Source of the DNA: Cognatishimia maritima
GTDB lineage: Bacteria; Pseudomonadota; Alphaproteobacteria; Rhodobacterales; Rhodobacteraceae
Reading direction: 5' to 3'
Assembly (NCBI RefSeq): GCF_900129685.1
Contig: NZ_FQWM01000004.1
Coordinates: forward strand, 64,501 to 128,500
DNA length: 64,000 bases
The notes below the pieces were generated by a model. The model was not told the DNA's origin. It saw only the letters and a list, made by a program, of their open reading frames with translations, and did no database searches. The position numbers were made by a program, and so were the translations under genes. Shown piece after piece: positions 44,596 through 53,171 of the stretch; position 1 is the first letter of the stretch, and each line of letters opens with the position of its first letter.

Positions 44596-45542
44596 TCGCG
44601 CGGTGCGGCGGCGCGTTGCAGTCGATCGTTGATCGCGGCACCCAGCCCGTGATTTGGCACAGGCGCGACCGCGATGCCCTTGGCGCCCGTCGCATCAAGT
44701 GCATGCAGGTGGTGGAACAGATTGGCCGCCGCCTCGCGAAGGTCACCGGCTTCTGACAGATTCAGATCGCAGTCGACATTGCCAAACCCAAGCATGACCT
44801 CGTCAGGTTCTTTCTGTGTGGCGTTCAGGCGTACCTTTGCGCCCGGGGCGTAATGCGATGTCATCTGACCCGGCGCGACCAACGGGTCCGCCGCCGTATG
44901 CTGCGCTAGGGGCTGGCCGAGTGCGCTTTCCAAGGCTTCTTTGGGCAACCCGCCGGGGCGCAATAGAATGGGCGTGTCGGTGAGGCCGACAATTGTGCTT
45001 TCCAAACCGACATCGCAAGTGCCGCCATCAACGACCGCTTCTATGCGACCACCTAAGCCCGCCATCACGTGCTCTGCCGAGGTCGGACTGATCTTGCCGG
45101 AAGGGTTCGCTGATGGCGCCGCGATAGGGCCTCCGAACGTCTGCAACAGCCCGCGCGCAGTGTCGTTTGCTGGCATGCGAATGGCTAAAGAGCGCAGACC
45201 AGCCGTAACCAATGGTGACAGCCCCGCCTGATCGCGAATGGGCAGCACCAGCGTCAGCGGACCGGGCCAGAACGCGCTGGCCAGCCGATCTGCAAGGTCA
45301 TTCCAAATGACCAAAGTGCGTGCGTGTTCGACGCTAACAACATGCACAATCAGCGGATTGAAATGGGGTCTGCCTTTCGCTTCAAATATCCGGGCCACCG
45401 CAAGGTCATTGCGCGCATCTGCGCCAAGCCCATAGACTGTCTCTGTTGGCAGAGCTACCAGCCCACCATCTGCCCAAAGTGCTGCAGCGCGAGTAAAACT
45501 CGCGGCATCCGGGGACAAAACTTCGGTCGTTAGGTCATTCAT
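44592..45542 (-). CDS. tsaC: L-threonylcarbamoyladenylate synthase (Sua5/TsaC long form)
   Basis: Makes threonylcarbamoyl-AMP for the t6A37 modification of tRNAs that read ANN codons. The 316-residue protein has an N-terminal YrdC domain (GGLVALPTETVYGLGADA; KGRPHFNPLIVH; PSANPSGKISPTSAEHV) and the C-terminal Sua5 domain (about 225-316), so it is the long form. It overlaps yqgE by four bases, tail to tail, and diverges from the acyl-CoA dehydrogenase gene. Confidence 0.94.
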   Translation of the reverse strand: MNDLTTEVLSPDAASFTRAAALWADGGLVALPTETVYGLGADARNDLAVARIFEAKGRPHFNPLIVHVVSVEHARTLVIWNDLADRLASAFWPGPLTLVLPIRDQAGLSPLVTAGLRSLAIRMPANDTARGLLQTFGGPIAAPSANPSGKISPTSAEHVMAGLGGRIEAVVDGGTCDVGLESTIVGLTDTPILLRPGGLPKEALESALGQPLAQHTAADPLVAPGQMTSHYAPGAKVRLNATQKEPDEVMLGFGNVDCDLNLSEAGDLREAAANLFHHLHALDATGAKGIAVAPVPNHGLGAAINDRLQRAAAPRD

Positions 45543-45647
45543 TTTTTGACGCTGCGTTAGGGTAGGCGGTCGGAATTGACGTTTCTATGGTGATCTGGGC
45601 TGCATACAAGCCCTACGAAACAAAGCCAACCGATTAGGGGTCCCAGC

Positions 45648-47360
45648 ATGACATATCGTGCGCCAACGGGCGAGTACCAGTTTATCTTCGACAAGTTGAT
45701 CAACCTGATGCAACTGAGCAAGACTGAGAAATATGCCGATCTGGATCAGGACACGATCGGCGCGATCCTGTCGGAGGCAGGCCGTCTAAGTGAGGATGTG
45801 CTTGCACCGACGCGCCGCAATGGAGATTTGACCCCGGCGGTGCTGGAAAATGGCCGCGTGCGCAGTTCTCCGGGTTTTGCGGAAGCCTTTCAGGCATTGG
45901 CTGAAGGCGGCTGGATATCAACCTCGGCGGATCCAGAATTTGGCGGCATGGGCCTGCCGTTCACTGTGACGATGGCGGTGAATGAAATGACCGCAGCCAC
46001 GAACCTCGCGCTGCAATTGAACCCTTTGCTGACCCAAGGCCATATCGAAGCCTTGGAAGTGCATGGCACCGAACAAATCAAAGAACTTTACCTGCCAAAG
46101 CTGAATTCCGGTGCGTGGAACGGCACGATGAACCTGACAGAACCGCAGGCCGGGTCGGACGTTGGCGCATTGTCCACACGGGCAACCCGTAATGAGGATG
46201 GGACCTACGCCATCACCGGGCAGAAGATTTTCATCACATGGGGCGATTGTGACTTCACCGAAAACACCGTGCATCTGGTCTTGGCGCGCCTGCCTGACGG
46301 CGGAAAAGGCACCAAGGGGATCAGCCTTTTTCTGGTGCCGCGTATTCTGCCGGACGAGAACGGCGAACTGGGCGTCGCGAACAATTTGAAAGTGGTCAGC
46401 CTAGAGCACAAGATGGGCATCCACGGCTCTCCGACTGCGGTGATGCAGTATGACGGCGCGACAGGCTGGCTTGTTGGTCAAGAACATGACGGCATGAAAT
46501 GCATGTTCACCATGATGAACAACGCGCGGCTGTGTGTGGGCGGGCAAGGTGTTGGCATTGCCGAAGGGGCCTATCAACACGCATTGGCCTACGCGACGGA
46601 GCGCAAGCAAGGGCGCACGCCTGTGGGTGAGGGGCCGATCATCGGTCATGCAGATGTGCGGCGCATGTTGGCAACGATGAAGGCCGAAACCTTTGCGGCG
46701 CGCGCGATTGCCCTTGAAAGCGCCTTAGCCATCGATATGGGTCACGCGACTGGCCAAGATGATTGGAAAGCGCGCGCGGCCTTTCTGACGCCGATTGCGA
46801 AGGCGTTTGGCACAGATACCGGTATCAAGGTCGCCGATCTGGGCATCCAAGTGCATGGTGGCATGGGCTTTATCGAGGAAACCGGCGCGGCCCAATTCGC
46901 GCGCGATGTGCGGATCACTTCGATCTATGAAGGCACGAACGGCATCCAGTCCATGGACCTTGTCGCGCGCAAGCTGATGGACGGGGGCGATGCGGCCTAC
47001 GCGCTGATCGATGAAATCGAAAGTTTTGCGGAAACTGCGCGCGGGACACGCCCGAATATGGCCGAACAGGTCTGGCAAGCGACCGAATCCTTGCGCGAGG
47101 CCACAGAGTGGATGGTGACCCAGTCTGAACTGAATGAACGTTTCGCGGGGGCGGTGCCATACCTTGCAGGCTTTGCCCGCGTTTTGGGCGCGCATTATCA
47201 CCTGAAAGCGGCCTGTTCAGAGGCCGAGGAAGGGCCGCGCACGCGACTGGCGCGGTTCTATATCAAGCGGCTGTTGCCTGAACACACGGGGCATCTGGCA
47301 CATGCAACACAGGGTGCCAAAGACCTTTACGCCCTGAGCGACGATGACTTTGCCGCGTGA
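45648..47360 (+). CDS. Acyl-CoA dehydrogenase (long, FadE/DmdC-like branch)
   Basis: FAD enzyme introducing the alpha-beta double bond into an acyl-CoA. The 570-residue protein belongs to the longer class with an N-terminal extension and a C-terminal helical addition. MNLTEPQAGSDVGALS and YAITGQKIFIT are the family's binding motifs, and the catalytic base Glu lies in IYEGTNGIQSMDLVARK. Relatives in Roseobacters include DmdC, which oxidises methylmercaptopropionyl-CoA, but sequence alone does not assign that substrate. The hydrolase gene overlaps its stop by four bases, so they are probably co-expressed. Confidence 0.9.
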   Translation: MTYRAPTGEYQFIFDKLINLMQLSKTEKYADLDQDTIGAILSEAGRLSEDVLAPTRRNGDLTPAVLENGRVRSSPGFAEAFQALAEGGWISTSADPEFGGMGLPFTVTMAVNEMTAATNLALQLNPLLTQGHIEALEVHGTEQIKELYLPKLNSGAWNGTMNLTEPQAGSDVGALSTRATRNEDGTYAITGQKIFITWGDCDFTENTVHLVLARLPDGGKGTKGISLFLVPRILPDENGELGVANNLKVVSLEHKMGIHGSPTAVMQYDGATGWLVGQEHDGMKCMFTMMNNARLCVGGQGVGIAEGAYQHALAYATERKQGRTPVGEGPIIGHADVRRMLATMKAETFAARAIALESALAIDMGHATGQDDWKARAAFLTPIAKAFGTDTGIKVADLGIQVHGGMGFIEETGAAQFARDVRITSIYEGTNGIQSMDLVARKLMDGGDAAYALIDEIESFAETARGTRPNMAEQVWQATESLREATEWMVTQSELNERFAGAVPYLAGFARVLGAHYHLKAACSEAEEGPRTRLARFYIKRLLPEHTGHLAHATQGAKDLYALSDDDFAA

Positions 47361-48397
47361 ATAAGATGACAGGGATACGTTACCCATGGGAAACGCCGCC
47401 CACAGAGGGTGAGGCAATTGAAGTTGCAGAAGGTATCCTCTGGATGCGCCTGCCTCTGCCAATGGCGTTGGATCATGTGAACGTTTACGCGGTGGACGAA
47501 GGCGACAGCTGGACGATCATCGACACGGGGTTTTCAACGCGCCGTGGTCGGGCGATTTGGCAAAAATTGTTGGCCGGGCCTTTGGGCGACAAACCCGTTT
47601 CGCGTGTGATTGTGACCCACCACCACCCAGATCACGTGGGGCTTGCTGGCTGGTTTCAGTCAGAACATGGCGCAACGCTTTGGACCACACGCACAGCATG
47701 GCTTTTTGCACGCATGTTGCAGCTTGATGAACAAGCGGTGCCGCGCCAAGAAACGCTGGATTTCTACCTGTCGGCAGGCATGGATCAGGCCATTTTTGAC
47801 GAACGAAAATCAGAACGGCCCTTCAACTTTGCGGACGTCGTCTATCCCATGCCATTGGGGTTTCGGCGGATCAAACAGGATGATGTGATTCGTCTTGGTG
47901 GGCGTGATTGGGACGTGCATATCGGCAATGGCCACGCGCCAGAGCACCTGACGCTGTGGTCACGAGATGACAACCTCGTGATCTCAGGCGATCAAATTCT
48001 GCCTTCGATCAGCTCCAATATCGGGGTTTATGCGACTGAACCAGAGGCTGATCCGGTGGCCGATTGGCTGGAAGCCTGCGAGCGGCTTTCGCAATTTGCG
48101 CGCGCGGATCAATTGGTGCTGGGCGGGCACAAACTCCCCTTCACGGGCTTGCCCACACGCATGCGTCAACTGATCGACAATCACCATGGCGCGCTGGACC
48201 GGCTTGCCGCGCACCTTGAAGAACCGCGCGTTGCGGGCGATTGCTTTGCGCCGCTTTTCAAACGTTCGATTGGCAAGGGAGAGTACGGTCTGGCCCTTGT
48301 CGAAGCGTTTGCGCATCTCAACCATCTGTATCATCTTGGGGTCATCCGCCGAGAGCGACGCTCGGACGGGGCGTGGCTTTGGCAAAAAAAGGACTGA
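47357..48397 (+). CDS. Metallo-beta-lactamase-fold hydrolase
   Basis: 346-residue protein with the metal-binding HxHxDH block in VTHHHPDHVGLAGW, further His in GNGHAPEHLTLW, Asp in VISGDQILPS and His in VLGGHKLPF. That is the full set for a two-metal centre. A C-terminal winged-helix-like tail (about 300-346) is typical of the LACTB2-like or YtnP-like branch. Starts are GTG 47357 or ATG 47366. Overlap with the acyl-CoA dehydrogenase gene suggests a role in handling a thioester or lactone, but this is inference. Confidence 0.9.
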   Translation: MNKMTGIRYPWETPPTEGEAIEVAEGILWMRLPLPMALDHVNVYAVDEGDSWTIIDTGFSTRRGRAIWQKLLAGPLGDKPVSRVIVTHHHPDHVGLAGWFQSEHGATLWTTRTAWLFARMLQLDEQAVPRQETLDFYLSAGMDQAIFDERKSERPFNFADVVYPMPLGFRRIKQDDVIRLGGRDWDVHIGNGHAPEHLTLWSRDDNLVISGDQILPSISSNIGVYATEPEADPVADWLEACERLSQFARADQLVLGGHKLPFTGLPTRMRQLIDNHHGALDRLAAHLEEPRVAGDCFAPLFKRSIGKGEYGLALVEAFAHLNHLYHLGVIRRERRSDGAWLWQKKD

Positions 48398-48400
48398 TCC

Positions 48401-48853
48401 ATGGATGACGACATCAAGACCTCTGCAGAGATCGAAGAGGCCGCAGCGTTGCCGCGCCGATACGAAGTGGATGCCAAGGAAGGCTGCGAAAAGAAAGACC
48501 TTCCTGCCGCCGTGGCCAAGAAACCGGTGCAAAAGAAAAGCCCCGCCGAATGGGCCTATGAGCGTCTGATTCTCTATATCCAGAACTTCGAACAGCAGCT
48601 GGATAATGAACATGAGATCGCGATGGGGTTCACCAGCGGCGGCGCTGGCGTCTTGCGGATTGAAGGGATGGGCTTTTTTGATCCGGACATGGTGACATTC
48701 CAAGGCACCGATGCCCAAGGCATCAAAACGCAGCTGGTTCAGCACGTGAGCCAGTTGAACGTGATGCTGCGCGCCTTGCCCAAGAAAATCGAAACGGAAG
48801 AGCCGCAAAGAATCGGATTCCGCCTCGTGCGCGACCTTGAGGAGCACGGCTGA
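48401..48853 (+). CDS. DUF6173 family protein
   Basis: 150 residues with a charged N-terminal part (about 1-45) and a conserved core: SPAEWAYERLILYIQNFEQQLDNEHE, GVLRIEGMGFFDPDMVTFQGTD and LIQHVSQLNVMLRALP. I recall this layout as DUF6173, found mainly in Rhodobacterales; no function is known to me. It starts 3 bases after the hydrolase gene and probably shares its transcript. It is predicted to be cytoplasmic. Confidence 0.82.
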   Translation: MDDDIKTSAEIEEAAALPRRYEVDAKEGCEKKDLPAAVAKKPVQKKSPAEWAYERLILYIQNFEQQLDNEHEIAMGFTSGGAGVLRIEGMGFFDPDMVTFQGTDAQGIKTQLVQHVSQLNVMLRALPKKIETEEPQRIGFRLVRDLEEHG

Positions 48854-48975
48854 CACTCCGCCAGCACGACCCTTATAAATTTGGCAGAATGTCGCGGGAA
48901 TGGGCCGATTGCGCGGGTGACAGGGCGTTTCTTTTCCAGTATTCAGCAGACAAACCAGTTAGAAGGACCAGTCCG

Positions 48976-49110
48976 ATGGCGGAACACGAACACGGCACAA
49001 TGAACACTGACGTTCAGGAAAAAACTTTTGAAGGCTTCATCAAGGCATCCACCTATGTTGCAGCGGCCTCAATCGCGATCCTGATTTTCCTCGCGCTGTT
49101 CAACAGCTGA
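48976..49110 (+). CDS. aa3-type cytochrome c oxidase subunit IV
   Basis: 44-residue single-span membrane protein of the alphaproteobacterial COX4_pro_2 type. It has a His-rich head MAEHEHGTMNTDVQEKTFEG followed by FIKASTYVAAASIAILIFLA, the helix of the family. AGAAGGA lies 10 bases upstream of the ATG. Subunits I-III of the aa3 oxidase are not in the window, so this subunit gene is unlinked from them here. Confidence 0.88.
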   Translation: MAEHEHGTMNTDVQEKTFEGFIKASTYVAAASIAILIFLALFNS

Positions 49111-49130
49111 TCTGAACCGCAAGGGCGGAT

Positions 49131-49769
49131 ATGCGCGTGGGTGTTTTCCAAGTTTTTCGGGCCGTTGTTGTGGCCGCAGTGGCCGCAAGTTTAACGGCCT
49201 GTTCCGTGCCCAACAGCGGTGGCGCGTCGCTGGACGAAGTGGCGCGCGCGGCCTATCAGCACGATGGCCCGCCAAGCATCACGCTTTATACCATGCTGTC
49301 CAACCGCAGCGGGTCGGGCGCGCATACCTCGATCCTTGTGAATGGCAGCCAACGCGTGGCCTTTGACCCGGCTGGCAGCTTTCGGCACGAAAATATCGTT
49401 TCGCGGAATGACACTGTATTTGGCATGACCCCCTATATGGTCGACCAATACACCCGGTTCCATGCGCGCGAGACATACCACGTTGTCATTCAGACCCTCG
49501 AAGTCTCTCCCGAAGTCGCGGAACAAGCGTTGCAGATGGTGATCAATCACCCAGCCGTCATGCAATCGCATTGCGCAATGTCGACATCGCAGTTGCTTGC
49601 GAAACTGCCGGGTTTTGAGGACGTGAAACCGTCCTACTACCCTAAAAAGTTGATGGATACCTTTGCCGCCAAAGGAGCCACCTACGACCGGCTTTATGAA
49701 TACGACGACGACGATAAATCCCGTGTCTTGCGCGCCTTTGTGCCAGAGTATGAACGCGGTACGGGCTGA
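49131..49769 (+). CDS. Lipoprotein with possible permuted papain-like fold
   Basis: 212 residues with a lipoprotein signal: a hydrophobic stretch (about 8-20) and lipobox LTAC, so Cys24 should carry the lipid. The mature part has GAHTSILVNGSQRVAFDPAG (His65) and, 80 residues later, HCAMSTSQLL with the only other Cys (148). His before Cys in this kind of setting resembles circularly permuted NlpC/P60 or YiiX-like proteins, but this is inference. It starts 20 bases after the oxidase subunit IV gene. Conserved in Roseobacters as a hypothetical protein, as far as I recall. Confidence 0.8.
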   Translation: MRVGVFQVFRAVVVAAVAASLTACSVPNSGGASLDEVARAAYQHDGPPSITLYTMLSNRSGSGAHTSILVNGSQRVAFDPAGSFRHENIVSRNDTVFGMTPYMVDQYTRFHARETYHVVIQTLEVSPEVAEQALQMVINHPAVMQSHCAMSTSQLLAKLPGFEDVKPSYYPKKLMDTFAAKGATYDRLYEYDDDDKSRVLRAFVPEYERGTG

Positions 49770-49913
49770 TCGACACGCCTTTGGCGAACCTTGATTTCTA
49801 CGGGCCATGTCGTTTTCGTCACCATTGCCGCAGCAAATCGTGATACCCCTCTGTCAGATTTCGCAGTAGGATCGCCCAAATCGCGACTTTGCTGGCCAAA
49901 CAGAGGTATATCC

Positions 49914-50795
49914 TTGGCACAATTGACAGAAATCGACTATCTGATCGCGCCTGATCCTGATCGCGCCGGGCTGACGCGCGCTGTCACCGGGGTGGACCAT
50001 GATGGGCAGATCACCGAAACGGCTGTCGTCGAAGAGCGCCCGTTGACGATTTTCCTCAATCGGCGAGAGATCGTGACGGCGATGACCATCGGCGATTACC
50101 CGGACCTTCTGGCGCTTGGGTTTCTGCGCAATCAGGGCATGTTGCAGGACGACGAACAGGTGACCGGCGTCGATTTCGATGAAGAGTTGGAAACCGTCGT
50201 GGTGCGCACCGCGACTGAGACGGATTACGAAGACAAGCTGAACCGCAAAACGCGCACCAGCGGCTGCGCGGTTGGCACCGTTTTTGGCGACATGATGGAG
50301 GGGCTGGCGGGCCTGACCTTGCCTGAACTGCAAGTGCGCACATCGGACCTTTATGCGCTTTCGGCCAAGATCAACCGCACGCCCTCGCTCTATTTGCAGG
50401 CTGGTGCCATCCACGGAACCGTCCTTTGCCAAGGCGACCATCCGCTTGTCTACATGGAAGATGTCGGGCGACACAACGCGGTCGATAAGGTCGCGGGCTG
50501 GATGTTCAAAACCGGCACCTCTGGGGCTGACAAAGTGCTGTATACCACTGGCCGTCTGACCTCTGAAATGGTGATCAAATGCGCCTTGATGGGCATTCCT
50601 GCTTTGGTCAGCCGCTCTGGCTTTACCGCATGGGGTGTCGAGATTGCGCAGCAGGTTGGCCTGACCTTGGTGGGCCGCATGAAAGGCCGTCGTTTCGTAT
50701 GCCTGGCCGGGGCAGAACGCCTGATCCGCGATGCCAACCCGGCGCAAGTCGCCGATGAACCGGCCAAATCTGCGCGCAAAGGGGCGAGGGGATGA
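49914..50795 (+). CDS. fdhD: Formate dehydrogenase accessory sulfurtransferase FdhD
   Basis: Delivers sulfur to the molybdenum centre of formate dehydrogenase. The 293-residue protein contains VVEERPLTIFLN, YPDLLALGFLRNQG, TRTSGCAVGTVFGDMME, and EDVGRHNAVDKVAG, all family blocks. The usual CxxC reads GCAVGT, so only one Cys remains. TTG 49914 is chosen, as GAGG lies nine bases upstream; the open frame extends to 49791, but those 41 residues are not family-like. It overlaps mobA by four bases. Confidence 0.9.
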   Translation: MAQLTEIDYLIAPDPDRAGLTRAVTGVDHDGQITETAVVEERPLTIFLNRREIVTAMTIGDYPDLLALGFLRNQGMLQDDEQVTGVDFDEELETVVVRTATETDYEDKLNRKTRTSGCAVGTVFGDMMEGLAGLTLPELQVRTSDLYALSAKINRTPSLYLQAGAIHGTVLCQGDHPLVYMEDVGRHNAVDKVAGWMFKTGTSGADKVLYTTGRLTSEMVIKCALMGIPALVSRSGFTAWGVEIAQQVGLTLVGRMKGRRFVCLAGAERLIRDANPAQVADEPAKSARKGARG

Positions 50796-51409
50796 GCGCT
50801 CCGCTTGGCGTCATTCTGGCTGGTGGTCAGTCCCGCCGCATGGGCGGTGGCGACAAGGGCATGCTGACGCTTGGCGACAAGCCCATTTTGCAGCATGTGA
50901 TCGACCGCCTTGCACCGCAGGTGTCCGCCATGGCGCTGAACGCGAATGGCGATGGCGCACGTTTTCAATCCTTTGGCCTGCTGGTCTTGCCGGATAGCAT
51001 CGCGGGTTTTCCGGGACCCCTTGCAGGCGTTCTGGCGGGGTTGGATTGGGCGCACTCACAGGGGGCAGAGGCGATTGTCACCGCCGCCGCCGACACGCCT
51101 TTTTTTCCCCATAACCTCGTTGCGCGGCTAATTGCGGCCGCAGACAAGGACATCCCCTTGGCGCTAGCAGCCACACAAGAGACCGATGGCAAACGCTGGC
51201 GTCAGCCGACCTTTGGGCTATGGCCGGTGGCCCTGCGCCATGACCTGCGTACAGCGCTTGAAGACGGGTTGCGCAAAGTGGTCCTTTGGACGGATCGGCA
51301 CCATGCCGGTGAGGCCGTGTTTGACCTCACCGACGGCGATCCGTTTTTCAACGTCAACACCCCCGAAGACCTGACCGTCGCGAGGCAGCTCGCAGAAGGT
51401 GCAACATGA
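50792..51409 (+). CDS. mobA: Molybdenum cofactor guanylyltransferase MobA
   Basis: Links GMP to molybdopterin to form the guanine dinucleotide cofactor. The 205-residue protein has the nucleotide-binding loop ILAGGQSRRMGGGDKGML, TAAADTPFFP with the metal-binding Asp, and NVNTPEDL at the end. Starts and stops overlap fdhD and mobB by four bases (ATGA), so fdhD-mobA-mobB-moeA is one operon. Confidence 0.95.
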   Translation: MSAPLGVILAGGQSRRMGGGDKGMLTLGDKPILQHVIDRLAPQVSAMALNANGDGARFQSFGLLVLPDSIAGFPGPLAGVLAGLDWAHSQGAEAIVTAAADTPFFPHNLVARLIAAADKDIPLALAATQETDGKRWRQPTFGLWPVALRHDLRTALEDGLRKVVLWTDRHHAGEAVFDLTDGDPFFNVNTPEDLTVARQLAEGAT

Positions 51410-51906
51410 AAGTCTTTGGGATCACCGGTTGGAAAAACAGCGGCAAGACCACGCTTGTGACAAAGCTGCTGCGTGAGATTTCTGGGCGCGGCTATACGGT
51501 GTCGACCATCAAACGCACCCATCACAATGTCGATCTGGATTCGCCCGGCACCGACAGTTTCAAGCATCGAGAAGCGGGCGCGCAGGAGGTCATGCTGGCC
51601 TCGGATCAGCGTTACGCAATTATGAAAGAGCTTATTACCCGGGCATCGTTGCCAGACCTGATCGCACGTATGGCACCGGTTGACCTGCTGCTGGTCGAGG
51701 GCTTCAAAACTGAACCTCATCCCAAGATTGAATGTCATCGTGACGGGGGAAAGCAGCCACTGATCTCGGCAGGCAATCAAACCATCGTGGCGGTCGCCAC
51801 TCAGACGCAAATCGACATTGCGGTGCCGCAGTTGGATTTGGATAATGTCCAGCAGATCGCGGATTTCATCATAGAACATGTCGGGCTGACAGGAGGCGGC
51901 AGATGA
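51406..51906 (+). CDS. mobB: Molybdopterin-guanine dinucleotide biosynthesis adaptor MobB
   Basis: GTP-binding protein that aids MobA. In the 166-residue protein the P-loop is GWKNSGKTTL, followed by TIKRTHHNVDLDSPGTDSFK with the family's His-rich switch, and DLLLVEGFKTEPHPKIE. It is coupled to mobA and moeA by four-base overlaps. Confidence 0.95.
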   Translation: MKVFGITGWKNSGKTTLVTKLLREISGRGYTVSTIKRTHHNVDLDSPGTDSFKHREAGAQEVMLASDQRYAIMKELITRASLPDLIARMAPVDLLLVEGFKTEPHPKIECHRDGGKQPLISAGNQTIVAVATQTQIDIAVPQLDLDNVQQIADFIIEHVGLTGGGR

Positions 51907-53171
51907 CCAAAGACAAGCTGACGCCTCCACCATTGAAAAACGATTGCTTTGCCCTCCCACCCGGCGTGCATTGGACGCCCGTCGATGAAGCGCAGGCGCT
52001 GCTGCGCGACCGCCTTGGTGTTGCCGTTGGACAAGAGACAGTGCTGGTCGCAGATGCCATGGGGCGGGTTCTCGCAGCGCCTGTTCTGGCCCAGCGATCC
52101 AACCCGCCAACCCCCAACAGTGCGGTCGATGGCTACGCCCTGAATGGGGCCGCCTTTGGCGAGGGTGTTCATTACGTGCCTTTGCAACAAGGGCGGTCTG
52201 CGGCAGGGTCCGCGTTCCAAGGCAAAGTCCCGCAGGGTCACGCTTTGCGCATCTTAACCGGGGCCAGCATGCCAGCCGGAACCGATACTGTCGTCTTGCA
52301 AGAGGACGTCACACTCGGCGATGGAGAGATCGCTTTTCAAGGCCCTCTGAAACCCGGTGCCAACGCGCGCAAGGCGGGCGAAGACTTCAACGCCGGGGAC
52401 GAAATTCTCCCCGCAGGTCACCGGGTGCGGGCGCAGGATATGGCGCTGCTGGCTGCCTCTGGCGCGCGTGACATTGAGGCCTATCGCACGCTTCGCGTCG
52501 CGGTGCTTTCGACCGGGGATGAGTTGATCGAAGCCGGGGACAGCGCCGCGCCGGATCAGATTTACGACGCCAACCGCCCTATGCTTTTGTCGATGGCACG
52601 CCGTCTGGGATATGAGGTCGTTGACATTGGCCGCATCGCAGATGACCGCGACACCCTGCGCGCCGCTTTGAACAATGCGGCCGCCTCGGCTGATGTCATT
52701 TTGAGCAGCGGTGGGGCGTCTGCGGGGGATGAGGACCACATGTCCGCACTCTTGCAAGATGCCGGTGTCATGGCGCTATGGCGCATGGCGATCAAACCCG
52801 GCCGCCCATTGGCGCTTGGCCTGTGGGAGGGCACGCCCGTCTTTGGCCTGCCGGGCAACCCGGTCGCGGCCTGTGTCTGTGCTTTGATCTTTGCGCTTCC
52901 GGCCATGTCGATCTTGGCGGGCGAAGGTTGGCAGGTGCCCAAAGGCGTCATGTTGCCAGCCCTATTCACCAAGCGCAAAAAGGCAGGCCGCCGCGAATAT
53001 CTGCGCGCGCGGCGTGTTGACGAAGGGGTCGAAGTCTTTGCCTCCGAAGGCTCTGGCCGGATTTCGGGCCTGAGTTGGGCCGACGGTCTGGTGGAATTGC
53101 CGGATGAAGCGATGGAGATCACGCCCGGCACGCCGGTGCGCTATTTCAGTTATCGCGACTTTGGGCTTTAG
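51903..53171 (+). CDS. moeA: Molybdopterin molybdenumtransferase MoeA
   Basis: Inserts molybdate into adenylylated molybdopterin. The 422-residue protein shows NSAVDGYALNG, LTGASMPAGTDTVV, KAGEDF, LSTGDELIEAGD, SSGGASAGDEDH and GLPGNPVAACVC, covering domains I-III. The C-terminal domain IV has TKRKKAGRREYLRARR. Its stop overlaps the stop of a convergent membrane-protein gene by three bases. The molybdoenzyme that uses the cofactor lies outside. Confidence 0.96.
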   Translation: MTKDKLTPPPLKNDCFALPPGVHWTPVDEAQALLRDRLGVAVGQETVLVADAMGRVLAAPVLAQRSNPPTPNSAVDGYALNGAAFGEGVHYVPLQQGRSAAGSAFQGKVPQGHALRILTGASMPAGTDTVVLQEDVTLGDGEIAFQGPLKPGANARKAGEDFNAGDEILPAGHRVRAQDMALLAASGARDIEAYRTLRVAVLSTGDELIEAGDSAAPDQIYDANRPMLLSMARRLGYEVVDIGRIADDRDTLRAALNNAAASADVILSSGGASAGDEDHMSALLQDAGVMALWRMAIKPGRPLALGLWEGTPVFGLPGNPVAACVCALIFALPAMSILAGEGWQVPKGVMLPALFTKRKKAGRREYLRARRVDEGVEVFASEGSGRISGLSWADGLVELPDEAMEITPGTPVRYFSYRDFGL

